A stretch of DNA of 28,194 bases from a virus: IMG/VR virus record IMGVR_UViG_3300035698_015139, positions 1 to 28,194 of that record. The stretch is one strand, 5' to 3'. Below, piece after piece: positions 1 through 8,501 of this stretch. Each line of letters opens with the position of its first letter. The stretch's first letter is position 1. The position numbers were made by a program, and so were the translations under genes. The notes below the pieces were generated by a model that was not told the DNA's origin, did not search any database, and saw only the letters and a list, made by a program, of their open reading frames with translations.

Positions 1-60
1 ACAGAGTTAGGTAAAGTCTACGAGCTAGATTACACGGGCCATAAGCTCACTGCGGACTAA
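1..60 (+). CDS. 3' end of a convergent plus-strand gene (partial)
   Basis: Reading from base 1 in frame 1, the plus strand stays open for 19 codons and stops at TAA (58-60). The peptide ends ELDYTGHKLTAD, an ordinary-looking soluble protein tail. The other two plus frames stop within the first 12 bases, and the minus frame through this stretch carries no gene. The leftmost minus-strand gene stops at 82, so the two genes would converge with a 21-base gap. This is the only sign of plus-strand coding in the window and may mark the edge of the late module. The product cannot be named from 19 residues, and a short chance reading frame is possible. Confidence 0.4.
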   Translation, partial: TELGKVYELDYTGHKLTAD

Positions 61-81
61 CAGGTACTGTAGAAGTTGAAG

Positions 82-381
82 CTACGGCTGATTCAAAAGA
101 TCCATCAACCCCTTAATAACCCGCTGATTCGCTGCAGCCTGAATCTCCTTCGACTCCGTACACTCATGTCGCGTGTCGTCTAGAAGCTGCTGAATTGATT
201 CCCGCCTGGCAGCCTCACTCAGCCGAGCGTCCTCTAGTTCGAGCTGTAAGGTCTTCCGCTGATTCTTCAGGGCATCGGCCTGAGCGCCTGAGTTAACCCA
301 GTCCATGACCGCGCCACCCCCGCCACCGCTCAATCCTAGTGCAGCAATGATCCCAGCGACTGTCTTCTTATCGGCTTCCAT
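82..381 (-). CDS. Small coiled-coil protein, unknown function
   Basis: A 99-residue protein and the last gene of the leftward operon. The start at 381 is preferred over an in-frame ATG at 405 because AGGGAAGGA lies just upstream of it, within what would otherwise be coding sequence. Residues 6-30 are hydrophobic and glycine-rich (LGLSGGGGG). From about residue 40 it becomes a charged, probably helical or coiled-coil segment with one Cys. The hydrophobic N-terminus followed by a charged helix would suit a small membrane-associated phage protein, but the glycine run makes a true transmembrane helix doubtful. No family recognised. Confidence 0.65.
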   Translation of the reverse strand: MEADKKTVAGIIAALGLSGGGGGAVMDWVNSGAQADALKNQRKTLQLELEDARLSEAARRESIQQLLDDTRHECTESKEIQAAANQRVIKGLMDLLNQP

Positions 382-427
382 CCTGTTCCTTCCCTCACCG
401 CCCATTAGGAGTGCCGCTAGGCGCGAC

Positions 428-455
428 GCTCCGACGCACGCGCAGCGGGCGGAGC
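428..455 (-). terminator. GC-rich inverted repeat between the last two genes
   Basis: On the minus strand GCTCCG (455-450) pairs with CGGAGC (433-428) around a 16-base GC-rich loop that can itself form a short CGC/GCG stem. It sits in the 91-base gap between genes 473-709 and 82-381. No U-tract follows, so it is not a canonical intrinsic terminator. It could attenuate transcription, stabilise an mRNA end or be chance in GC-rich sequence. Confidence 0.3.
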
Positions 456-472
456 CTCCCTGCTCTTAAACA

Positions 473-709
473 CTAAAGTGTAATTTCCCATCGCCCAGTG
501 ATAGCTACTTTCGGAATTGTCATGTCTCCACCAGCTTGATATTTACCCCAGTGGGCTGCGATTGTAAGTGACTTGTCATCTTCGCTAACTAGCCAACCCA
601 CCGAGTGGATATCTTCCATTTCACATGTAAGATCACCGAAATGTGTCCATATAGCGCCACACGAACTTGAGTCTATCCAGGCGATCCAAAGTAGTGTTTC
701 TTTTTCCAA
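473..709 (-). CDS. Small conserved-type phage protein, unknown function
   Basis: A 78-residue protein beginning with a TTG codon. No ATG or GTG lies between the upstream in-frame stop (721-719) and this TTG, and GAGGA sits 6 bases ahead of it, so the rare start is well supported. The pattern is aromatic and acidic at the N-terminus, then VGWLVSEDDKSLTIAAHWG, then GGDMTIPKVAI. The 'VGWL..ED...L.IA' and 'MTIPK.AI' elements resemble a small hypothetical protein common in phages of Gram-negative bacteria; I recall the pattern but not a function. It starts 15 bases after the PurD-like gene stops, so the two are probably co-translated. Confidence 0.75.
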   Translation of the reverse strand: MEKETLLWIAWIDSSSCGAIWTHFGDLTCEMEDIHSVGWLVSEDDKSLTIAAHWGKYQAGGDMTIPKVAITGRWEITL

Positions 710-724
710 TATGCGTCCTCAAAG

Positions 725-1756
725 TTAGCCAAGCACTAAATCTAATTCGTGTTCCAGTATCGCCAAAGTGGTCGCGACTTGAGCGCCCGCATCAGTTCGA
801 TACTGCTTCTCTGGGAATTGAATCGCAGCCGCCACGTCGAGAGCCTGCCCCCGAGCGAGTTCCAGAGAATCCGCAGATCCTCGAGCCACGCCAACAAGCC
901 CATCAAGACCGAGAGTTTCAATAGTACGCTCCTCAGGGTTAGCCTGCACATCGTGCCAGAAGACTTTGCCCATCTGCTCAGGGGTCATGCCGTTGATTAC
1001 ATGTTGTCCCCCCGGGTGCTGCGAGACGTTAGGCCACGGAGGCTGGCTCACTGCAATTCCCACCGTGTAGTTCTTCGCCAACCGGATCGCACCCACGCCT
1101 GAGAATAAATCAATTGCCATATCCTCTTGGTCGGCAATGAACGCATGGAGATGGAGGGGAGTCCAGCCGAGGCTCCGTGACCCGTCTAGCTCAATAGTAG
1201 GGACAGTCTCACCTTCATAACGCAAGCCCCACTGAACCAAACCCTTAAACCCCATCTCCTTCAAAGGATCAATCTCATCCTTCAACACTGGCCCAAGGTC
1301 ACTGTACTCGTGAGAGCGAACCAACGTGACAGATGCATCAACGTTAGCTCCAAGGCCACCAGGATAGGCACCCTCATCAACCACCAAAGCATGTTCTGCT
1401 TGAAAGTTCTCTCCATCAAACCAAGCTCCCCATCTTAGTGTCCCCCGAGGTGTCTGCTCGTCCTTGTAGGTTCCGAATAGATAGGGAGCGTCTCCAAAAT
1501 CCTTAGCCGCTCGATGAGAATCAGTCACCACAATACATTCACCCTCTCGAGCAAGCGCCTTAAGGGCCTCAATTTTCTTGCGCCAATCCTTGTCACCTCG
1601 ATGAGCCACAAGATCGAGCACTCCAGAATAGGCAGCTTCATATTTACCTCCGCGCTTGGCGTGGTACATGAGAGTTTCGACATCGTGACCCTCGCGCTTC
1701 AGCCGATGAGCCAAAGGGAGGATGCCGTGTTGTCGAGATAAGATTAGAAAGTTCAT
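725..1756 (-). CDS. PurD-like (GAR synthetase-like) protein, degenerate
   Basis: A 343-residue protein resembling phosphoribosylamine-glycine ligase (PurD), the ATP-grasp enzyme that joins glycine to phosphoribosylamine in purine synthesis. What I see: a Rossmann-like start (MNFLILSRQHG, 1-11); FDGENF (113-118); PGGLGA (132-137), matching the TGGMGA of PurD; GFKGLVQWGL (169-178), matching its GYRGVLYAGL; and IELDGS (188-193) where PurD has its EFNARFGDPE metal/ATP motif. That motif is not conserved. The protein is also roughly 80 residues shorter than bacterial PurD, with most of the ATP-binding lobe apparently missing between residues 80 and 105. Purine synthesis activity is therefore doubtful; a repurposed fold is more likely. 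SD GGAGGA precedes the ATG. It follows the ejection-protein genes. Confidence 0.7.
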   Translation of the reverse strand: MNFLILSRQHGILPLAHRLKREGHDVETLMYHAKRGGKYEAAYSGVLDLVAHRGDKDWRKKIEALKALAREGECIVVTDSHRAAKDFGDAPYLFGTYKDEQTPRGTLRWGAWFDGENFQAEHALVVDEGAYPGGLGANVDASVTLVRSHEYSDLGPVLKDEIDPLKEMGFKGLVQWGLRYEGETVPTIELDGSRSLGWTPLHLHAFIADQEDMAIDLFSGVGAIRLAKNYTVGIAVSQPPWPNVSQHPGGQHVINGMTPEQMGKVFWHDVQANPEERTIETLGLDGLVGVARGSADSLELARGQALDVAAAIQFPEKQYRTDAGAQVATTLAILEHELDLVLG

Positions 1757-1774
1757 AAGGTGAGTGTCCTCCAG

Positions 1775-4700
1775 CTATAGATTCAGTAGGTCTGCTTGGC
1801 TTAGGGGTTCGGCGGGCGCGGTGAGTTTGTCTTTGGCTTGTTGGAATTGATTGGCAGCTTCAAAAGTCGCCGCCGCCGTAGCCATCACGGCAGTCCGCCC
1901 AAACTGAACAGTAGGCTGTCGGGCTACATCCTTCAAGATACCTTGCACGTCACCCTGAAGCATACGCTCCCCGAATTGTGACATGTCACTGATCGTTGGA
2001 CCTAGGAAAGTGTCTGCCAACCCGCCCCACTGGGCAGCTTGAAAGGTGTCTGAGACAATTCCAATTCCACCATTCATCATGTAGTTAGAAACAACTCGCT
2101 CAATGCCAGTCTCATCTCGACCCTTCCGCTTAGCTATAGCCCTCAAGTCTCCAGTGATTTCACCTGCCACCGGGTAGATAGCAAGAATAGAAGCAATGGG
2201 TTTCATGTTTCCCAGCGCGGCCTCAGCCAACACCTGATCCTTCATGAAGCGTCCCTGGTTCAGGGCGAAACTCTTGAACTGGAAGATCACCTTCCCTACT
2301 GGGTGGGTCCAGAATTCTGGTACGCGCAAGCGGCCAGGCGTGAACTGAGTCAGCTGAGCTGCCCGATACATAGCTCGGTCCTCAAGCACTCGCGCGACAT
2401 CATTCACGTCATCAAGGAAAGCTGGCCCTTCAGATTTATCTCGGGCAACAAGAGACTTTAACTCTCCAGGATCAATACCCAGCGAGTCCATTCGACGTTG
2501 AGCCTGAGTGAAATTCTTCCCCCTAAGCACTCCAGCGGCCATGTCATTCACAGTATCCCTGAACACGTAGCGTCCAGCTCCCCCCGAGATATAGCGATTC
2601 CAAGCTTCAACACGAGTGAAGCCCGACTTAGTCAAAACGAACTCACTCATCGTAGAGAGGGTGTCAGCAGCTTGACCAATCTTACCTCTCATAGCAGTAG
2701 ACGCGCCCGCGGACAAACGCTGAGCCCCAGCCTGACCAACTACACTCTGAATACCTTGGAAGAATCCGACAGCCTTCTCGACATGCTCACGCTCATGTGC
2801 GCGCCCCATCGAGCGCATACCTTTCATGGTATTCCTAAGCCCAGCGAAGGCCACAGTGTTCGCGGTCTGTCCCATATTTGGAAACACAGCCATACCGAGC
2901 TTGGTGGAAATCTGATAGTTCACTGCGATACTACTGAGCTGTCGGGCGTGTTGATTTACATACTTCCGCCCAAACACTTGATCCATAACATTCGCGGCTA
3001 GCGTAGCTGAACCCTGACCAGCCTCCCCACGAACAGCCTTCACGATTGGATCAATCAGCTCACCATTGAGGCCGAACTTCTCTCCGTAGGCAATCTTATA
3101 CTGACCCTTGTTGAGATAGTTATTCACAACAACAAAGGGGTTACTCTCATACAGTCCGCCTAGAACACTGTCGTCAAGTTTAGATTTCAAGGTGCCATTC
3201 TTCACTCGAGCCCAGTCAAACGACCCAACCTTAGAGAGGCCCGGTTTCTGTAGCTCTACAATAATGCGTGAAGCTTCAGCTTCGCCAAGTGACTTCGCCA
3301 GCTTAGACCGAATAACTTCTTCAGAGATATCTGCAATCTCATGTGGGAAGTATTCAGTGACGCCCCGGGCTGCCAAATCATCGGCACTCATGAGAGGCTC
3401 TGAGCCCATAGACTCAAGCTTCTTAGCTACCTGTTCCATCTCGCGTTTCATCTCAAGATGCAGTGAAACTTGATCGTCAATCTGTTCCTTGGTGCGTCCG
3501 AGCTTAGTCATGTGAGCCCGAACTCCGGCCCCACTACCAGACTCAAAGGAATCAAATACATCCGTGAAGATCCTAGAATCCTTCCTCACTTGCTTATTCG
3601 AGAAGCCCATATTCTTCTGTGTACGAGAGACCCAGTCTCCAATGATATGTTCATGTCTAACACCGGCCAGTGTAACCATCTGGTCAGCTTCAGCGATTGG
3701 CTTGAACATCAACTTGTTCGCCAGTCCACCAAGCTTCCCCTTGAGGGCCTCGGGAGTATGCAGCACCTTCAATAGAGTCTGACTAGCTTCCAGTCGGTAG
3801 CTGCTGGGATTAAATGCAAGCCCCCGAGCAGTATTCATATAGAACCCGCCATCATCTGCTACCCGCTGTAAATGGTCCCGGGAAAGGGTTCGATTCTTAA
3901 GAATACGCTCCTGAGCAGGTCGCGTGACCCCTGTGAACTTGGCAAACTTAGCCTCAGCTTTCTCAAGCTTAGCTGTAGTTTTACTGAAGGCTTGCCAGAT
4001 TTCCTCAAGCTTAGTGCCTGGCTTAGGTTTGAAACTAGTCACAGCGCCACGTGCAAGTTCAGCTCTCTGCGCCAAGGCGTCCGTAGCTTTATCCAGACCA
4101 GCCGACAACTGGTCAATCTTCTGAGTTTCCTTAGCAATGATTGGCTTCAGGGCACTCGTGTCCACCTTAGTAGAACGCGCACGGAAGGCCCCCGTCAACG
4201 AACCCGCACCAATCAAAGCCCCCTCAAACCCAAGCGTAAGCCCAGCAACAATCGCTGCACTCTTCGCAGCATCTTCCAAGGAAGCCCCGTCAGCCAACTC
4301 TCGAGCAGCCTCAAAGCCACCCACACCGAGCGAGCCCCCGACAGCCTGAGCGCCACGTGTAGCTGCAAACTTCCCACCGAGCTTAGCTGCGCCATGAGCA
4401 GCTCCCCGCGCGCCAAGACTAAAGGCTCCCGCCCCACCAACGAACAGGGGGAGGGCTGATCCAATAAACTCCCCTACAGTAGAGAGACTAGAATTCCCCG
4501 CCGACCGTGAGAGTGTACGGATAAGGTCATCATCAACCTGGTCTCCGAGAATCAACTCAATACCCTTTCGGATAATGGGATCCTTCGTGAGGCCAAGTCC
4601 AATGGAGGCGGCGAAGCTCCCCACACCATTCAAGAATCCAACATCCTCAGCTTCGGCGAACTGTCGGGTGGCTGGAGTGAAGGTTGGTCCTGCGGGTACA

Positions 4701-4891
4701 GGGGCTTGTTGCTGTTGCTGGGGCTGGCCGTCTTGTTGAGGCGTGGGTTGAGCTTGTTGCTGCTGGGGCGGCTGAGGAGTCGGCCCCGGGCGCTGGGGAA
4801 TTTGCCGAGGCTGCTGTGAGGTTCCACTAACACCCTGTTCAGTTACAGCGAGAGATCCAACGGGCTCGAAGCCTTCTAGTTTTAGGGCCAT
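1775..4891 (-). CDS. Large internal virion / DNA-ejection protein, putative
   Basis: A 1038-residue protein and the largest gene here. It is third of three consecutive genes (310, 727, 1038 residues) that mirror in order and size the internal core proteins of T7-like phages (gp14, gp15, gp16) and the ejection proteins of P22. These leave the virion with the DNA and form a channel across the envelope. Residues about 28-75 are a Pro/Gln-rich linker. Residues about 130-235 are Gly/Ala-rich and moderately hydrophobic, possibly membrane-active, followed by a long helical charged region. No lytic transglycosylase motif was found, unlike T7 gp16. No Cys was noticed. The ATG has AGGA 7 bases upstream. 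The role comes from size and context, not from a recognised domain. Confidence 0.65.
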   Translation of the reverse strand: MALKLEGFEPVGSLAVTEQGVSGTSQQPRQIPQRPGPTPQPPQQQQAQPTPQQDGQPQQQQQAPVPAGPTFTPATRQFAEAEDVGFLNGVGSFAASIGLGLTKDPIIRKGIELILGDQVDDDLIRTLSRSAGNSSLSTVGEFIGSALPLFVGGAGAFSLGARGAAHGAAKLGGKFAATRGAQAVGGSLGVGGFEAARELADGASLEDAAKSAAIVAGLTLGFEGALIGAGSLTGAFRARSTKVDTSALKPIIAKETQKIDQLSAGLDKATDALAQRAELARGAVTSFKPKPGTKLEEIWQAFSKTTAKLEKAEAKFAKFTGVTRPAQERILKNRTLSRDHLQRVADDGGFYMNTARGLAFNPSSYRLEASQTLLKVLHTPEALKGKLGGLANKLMFKPIAEADQMVTLAGVRHEHIIGDWVSRTQKNMGFSNKQVRKDSRIFTDVFDSFESGSGAGVRAHMTKLGRTKEQIDDQVSLHLEMKREMEQVAKKLESMGSEPLMSADDLAARGVTEYFPHEIADISEEVIRSKLAKSLGEAEASRIIVELQKPGLSKVGSFDWARVKNGTLKSKLDDSVLGGLYESNPFVVVNNYLNKGQYKIAYGEKFGLNGELIDPIVKAVRGEAGQGSATLAANVMDQVFGRKYVNQHARQLSSIAVNYQISTKLGMAVFPNMGQTANTVAFAGLRNTMKGMRSMGRAHEREHVEKAVGFFQGIQSVVGQAGAQRLSAGASTAMRGKIGQAADTLSTMSEFVLTKSGFTRVEAWNRYISGGAGRYVFRDTVNDMAAGVLRGKNFTQAQRRMDSLGIDPGELKSLVARDKSEGPAFLDDVNDVARVLEDRAMYRAAQLTQFTPGRLRVPEFWTHPVGKVIFQFKSFALNQGRFMKDQVLAEAALGNMKPIASILAIYPVAGEITGDLRAIAKRKGRDETGIERVVSNYMMNGGIGIVSDTFQAAQWGGLADTFLGPTISDMSQFGERMLQGDVQGILKDVARQPTVQFGRTAVMATAAATFEAANQFQQAKDKLTAPAEPLSQADLLNL

Positions 4892-4904
4892 TAGTTATTC
4901 CTAC

Positions 4905-7088
4905 TTAAGGTTTTAGACGTCGCAGGTTAGCTTTACGCGCGTCCTTACGTCGTTGCTTCTCTTTCCGACGCTCAGCTGCGGAGTTTTTCTCTTTCTGGGT
5001 TTCTTTGTTTGGACTATTCAAAAAGTTAGTGAACCTATTACCTAAAGCTCGAGCCCGTTCTCGAGTTTGTTGTTGTTTTTTCTGCAAGATATCATTGATA
5101 TTGCCAGTAGCCTCAGGTTGCAGCAACTCAGCGACAGTCTTAACGGCCTGAGCAACTGAGAGTGGGTTGGCTCGTAGGTTCTGTACATCCAACTCAGCTT
5201 GCTTAAAGGGTTCCGTTACAGACGAGACTGCTTTATCCATACCAGGTCGAACAGCGGCATCAAATGCGGCATTAAACTCACTTGCATTTTGCGCAAGTCC
5301 AGAGTCTCGGAAGGCTTGAACACCATCGCGTAGCATACCTTCAGCGGCGTCATTAATTTGGTCTGTGAATTCTCCGCCTAACTTTACGGGTTCAGTCAGC
5401 ATACGACCAATGAAAGCTCCAGCCTGCGCTGAACTAGAAGCCCCACCTGTAGCAGAGCCCTCCATGGCCAAGCCAGCTCGTCGTTGCTCCTCCTTGGCTG
5501 AAAGTGTCATAACCTGAGCTTTGTAGTTATTACTCTCTGCGCTGTTCTTCCACAAGTTCAACATCCACTGAGACGCTGCAGCATTAGGGTGGCCAGGGTT
5601 AACTTCATGCATAGGGCGCATTAGGCCATCATTACCTTTTACCAAGATATCCATAGCAAGCAATTTCTCTCGGATAGCTTCTTCGTCTTTTTCTGGGAAG
5701 TCTATACTAGGATCAAAAGCTGCCCCCATGTAGAGCGCCTCAGCCAAGGGCACACCAATGGTTCGGAATCTGTTATTCTCGTCCGAAGCATGACCTTCAT
5801 TCGGGAACAAGTTAAATATCGAGCCTACTTCAGGAGCATCAGGCTCTACAGCAACTGTAATTTCACCATTCTGTACAAGTCGGAGCTTACTGTACATGTT
5901 CCAAGCTTGTTGGTTCTCGATGCCTGCGATCTTACCATCAGAGCCAATACCACGAGTAGCTTTATCAAAGAACTGCTGTTGGTAGTTGATTTGATTAGTG
6001 GCAGCTTGTGAAGTGGTAGCTGGAGTGAGCAAAGACAAATCACCCTTGGCTTCTCGGGCTACCATTTTAGCAATCATGTCAGCATCTGGTCCACCGAGTA
6101 AAGCCGAGCCCGGGTTACCTAGAGCATCAACATAAGCTTTCTTAGTCTGTTCAACTGTAAACTCGCCTTGAGCCACACGAGCTTCAAGTGCACCAAGCTT
6201 CGCACGATTCAACTCGAGGGAAGCGCGAGAGTCTTCAAGCCGAGCCTGATTATAAGCTGCAGTAGTATTCACAAATTGTCCAAGCACCTGTTCAGCCTCA
6301 CGCAAGTAACCCTGAGACCTCATGCGAGCTACTTGCTCAGCCGTACCCGGAGGCAGTGAAGTCCCATCTTCCCTCTTATAAGCGTTATTGATAGTTTCAG
6401 TATGGATTGGAACCTGCTGCTCCTGAAGAACACGCATACCTTCGGCTTTAATTGCGCCGAGCTGGAAAGCTTTGTCAGCGCCCTCACCCTCACCCATAGC
6501 GGCCCTGATTTTCTGTAGGCTCTCCTCTTGGTTCAATCCCGGTGTGGTCATGACTGCGCCAATGGTGGTGGCTGCGCTGTCAATTTCTGCAGTGTTCTCA
6601 AATGTTCGCGTAACTTCACGATCCCCACCTAATGGGATACCAAAAAACTGCGGTCCAGGTGAAGTAGTTGTAGAGGTAGACGTACCAAACTGCCCAGCCA
6701 GAAGACTTTCTCCGACACCTGAGCCTCCAGAGCTAACCTGACCCCCGCCCCCCGAAGTCTGACCTCCGCCACCGGGCTGGCCATTCTCGCCAACACCCAC
6801 GGCACCCTGACCGCCGCCTGCAGCCGCGCCAGGTTTGATGCTAGGGATATTCGCAGGCGCCCGCTGAGGTTGATTTGCTTCAGCTTCCTTTTGAGCCTTA
6901 AGCTGAGCAGCCTCTTCAGTCTTGCCTGCCAATTCTAGAGCCTTAAACCGATGCTCCTCTTGGCGAGCCTGTACAGCCGCCCGTGCATCGGCAGTCACCT
7001 TCTCAATACCAACTTCAAAATTACGCTGCTCTTTAGCAATAGCTAGCTGCTGCTTGAATTTAGCAATGTCTCGATTCTCTTCGGCCAT
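4905..7088 (-). CDS. Internal virion / ejection protein, putative
   Basis: A 727-residue protein, second of the three putative ejection proteins. Residues 1-75 are a highly charged helical or coiled-coil segment. Residues about 78-125 are a Gly/Pro/Ser-rich linker with repeated GGGGQ-type runs. The large remainder is Ala/Gln/Glu-rich and probably helical. The last 40 residues are very basic (KEKQRRKDARKANLRRLKP end), a possible nucleic-acid or membrane-contact tail. The size matches T7 gp15 (about 747 residues), but no family motif is recognised. SD AGGA lies 6 bases before the ATG. Only 13 bases separate its stop from the next start. Confidence 0.6.
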   Translation of the reverse strand: MAEENRDIAKFKQQLAIAKEQRNFEVGIEKVTADARAAVQARQEEHRFKALELAGKTEEAAQLKAQKEAEANQPQRAPANIPSIKPGAAAGGGQGAVGVGENGQPGGGGQTSGGGGQVSSGGSGVGESLLAGQFGTSTSTTTSPGPQFFGIPLGGDREVTRTFENTAEIDSAATTIGAVMTTPGLNQEESLQKIRAAMGEGEGADKAFQLGAIKAEGMRVLQEQQVPIHTETINNAYKREDGTSLPPGTAEQVARMRSQGYLREAEQVLGQFVNTTAAYNQARLEDSRASLELNRAKLGALEARVAQGEFTVEQTKKAYVDALGNPGSALLGGPDADMIAKMVAREAKGDLSLLTPATTSQAATNQINYQQQFFDKATRGIGSDGKIAGIENQQAWNMYSKLRLVQNGEITVAVEPDAPEVGSIFNLFPNEGHASDENNRFRTIGVPLAEALYMGAAFDPSIDFPEKDEEAIREKLLAMDILVKGNDGLMRPMHEVNPGHPNAAASQWMLNLWKNSAESNNYKAQVMTLSAKEEQRRAGLAMEGSATGGASSSAQAGAFIGRMLTEPVKLGGEFTDQINDAAEGMLRDGVQAFRDSGLAQNASEFNAAFDAAVRPGMDKAVSSVTEPFKQAELDVQNLRANPLSVAQAVKTVAELLQPEATGNINDILQKKQQQTRERARALGNRFTNFLNSPNKETQKEKNSAAERRKEKQRRKDARKANLRRLKP

Positions 7089-7109
7089 TTAGTTTCCTAA
7101 TGTATACGA

Positions 7110-8042
7110 TTAACCGGCTTGAAGGCCTAGGCCAACATTACTACCGCTTGACCTATTCTGAGTAGCCTGCGTACTCAGTGAACCCTCAGAGAACAGATTC
7201 GAAGACTGCTGCCCAAAGAGATTATTGAACAGGGACAAAGCTCGTCCACCCTCTGTGGCTTGCTGCTCGAAGCGACTTCCGAGGTCCAGCAAGTTACTAC
7301 TGAAGCCAAGTTGATTCTGCCCTTGAGTCTGAGCCAAGCCGATTCCTTGTAGCTGTCGGCCTAGAGCGGATTCCTGTGCGCTGACATTCAACTCCGAGCC
7401 AAGCCGTAGAGCCTCACTCCGAACATCTGACCCGAAGAGTCCCCCTTGAGTAGAGAACTGCTCCTTCAAATCAGTAACACCTGAGTTCACAATTGCACTC
7501 GTATCGACTGGGTTGCCGTTTGCGATCAGTTGACTCAAGGCATCCGAGGATTGCCCGAACAAGTCTCCCTGAGACTGAGCAGCCTGACGAGTGAGTCCGA
7601 GGAAATCATCTTGGAAAGGATTCCTCTGCCCAAAGAGATCAGTGATCGCCCCGAAGCCGCGCCCGCCATCCTGACCTCCGGCATTGAGGAAGTTACCTGT
7701 AGTACTAGTAGAGTCTCCGAACCGCTGTCGATGAGCGTCTAGACGCGCAGCATTAACTCGGGCGAGCTGCTGTTTCTTAGAGAGTCTACGGCGACTAGAC
7801 TTACTCGTGACGTCCTTTAGCTCACGCTCCTTGACCCCGCCGAGTGAAGTAGCTGGGACGAACTCTGGTGCTGCGCCTAGAACAATCTTCCCACGGTCTA
7901 GGTGAGTCGCTTGCCCAAAGAGATCAGCAAGTACGCCTGCACCAATTCCACCACCGGGAGTAATTGCCTGAGTCTCACTAAAGCTCCTACCTGAGGAACT
8001 GTTAGATCCTACGCCTACATTGGCACCTGATCCAGCGGACAT
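7110..8042 (-). CDS. Internal virion protein with repeated LFGQ motifs, putative
   Basis: A 310-residue protein, first of the three putative ejection proteins, placed like T7 gp14 or P22 gp7. Low-complexity Gly/Ser N-terminus (1-35). The tetrapeptide LFGQ occurs at residues 41-44, 136-139, 161-164 and 275-278, with a variant LFGS at 202-205, and three of the copies are preceded by Asp. A basic segment, SSRRRLSKKQQ, sits at 82-92, and the C-terminus returns to Ser/Gly/Gln-rich sequence. The spaced repeats could be self-assembly or docking motifs. SD TAGGAG lies before the ATG. No enzyme motif is seen. Confidence 0.6.
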   Translation of the reverse strand: MSAGSGANVGVGSNSSSGRSFSETQAITPGGGIGAGVLADLFGQATHLDRGKIVLGAAPEFVPATSLGGVKERELKDVTSKSSRRRLSKKQQLARVNAARLDAHRQRFGDSTSTTGNFLNAGGQDGGRGFGAITDLFGQRNPFQDDFLGLTRQAAQSQGDLFGQSSDALSQLIANGNPVDTSAIVNSGVTDLKEQFSTQGGLFGSDVRSEALRLGSELNVSAQESALGRQLQGIGLAQTQGQNQLGFSSNLLDLGSRFEQQATEGGRALSLFNNLFGQQSSNLFSEGSLSTQATQNRSSGSNVGLGLQAG

Positions 8043-8057
8043 ATCTAACTCCTATCC

Positions 8058-8501
8058 TTAAACATCAATATCAGTTCGAAAGTAATTCGTTCCATCACTT
8101 GCAACTCTGATACTCGCATACTGTGGGGTCAATGTAATTGCTGACCCCGATCCATTTATATTACCTGAAGCTGCCACTACAGTCACGGCGCTGGTGATAT
8201 TGGTAGCCACCACTACGTACTCAGTCCAGTCCGCATCGGCAGCATTAGGCAAGGTGATGAGCACCGTATTGGATGTCCCGTCAGCGAAGATAATTCGATC
8301 CCGCACAGCGTCCATTGTGTAGTTCGCTGTCTTGGTTTTCACATCCCGGTAGGCTCTCGAGTGCTCATTAATCGCCCGACTATTCTCGTACACGCCCCGT
8401 GACATCCCAATGGGGTCATTAGCTGTGGGGCGCTGTTCGCTGAATTCAACGGGGGGTCTAGGCACTCGTGAGTCTCCTGCGGCTGCCTGTGTCGAGGACA
8501 T
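8058..8501 (-). CDS. Small tail-associated beta protein, putative
   Basis: A 147-residue protein whose start overlaps the 3' end of the nozzle-like gene by 44 bases in another frame. Residues 1-60 are polar and charged, possibly an attachment segment. From about residue 65 it becomes beta-rich (ADGTSNTVLITLPNAADADW, then alternating Val/Thr strands ending YFRTDIDV). This resembles the small beta-sandwich modules at the ends of phage tail fibres or tips. No enzymatic motif. The upstream SD is weak, which suits translational coupling to the preceding gene. Tail location is inferred from the neighbours (nozzle before, ejection proteins after). Confidence 0.55.
   Translation of the reverse strand: MSSTQAAAGDSRVPRPPVEFSEQRPTANDPIGMSRGVYENSRAINEHSRAYRDVKTKTANYTMDAVRDRIIFADGTSNTVLITLPNAADADWTEYVVVATNITSAVTVVAASGNINGSGSAITLTPQYASIRVASDGTNYFRTDIDV

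Noticed and set aside
2498-3001. 167-residue plus-strand frame
   Set aside because: Lies wholly within the same large minus-strand gene; Ser/His-rich, no recognisable motif.
3872-4459. 195-residue plus-strand frame
   Set aside because: Antisense to the large ejection-like gene, with Ser/Arg/Leu-rich composition typical of a reverse-strand reading and no SD or partner genes.
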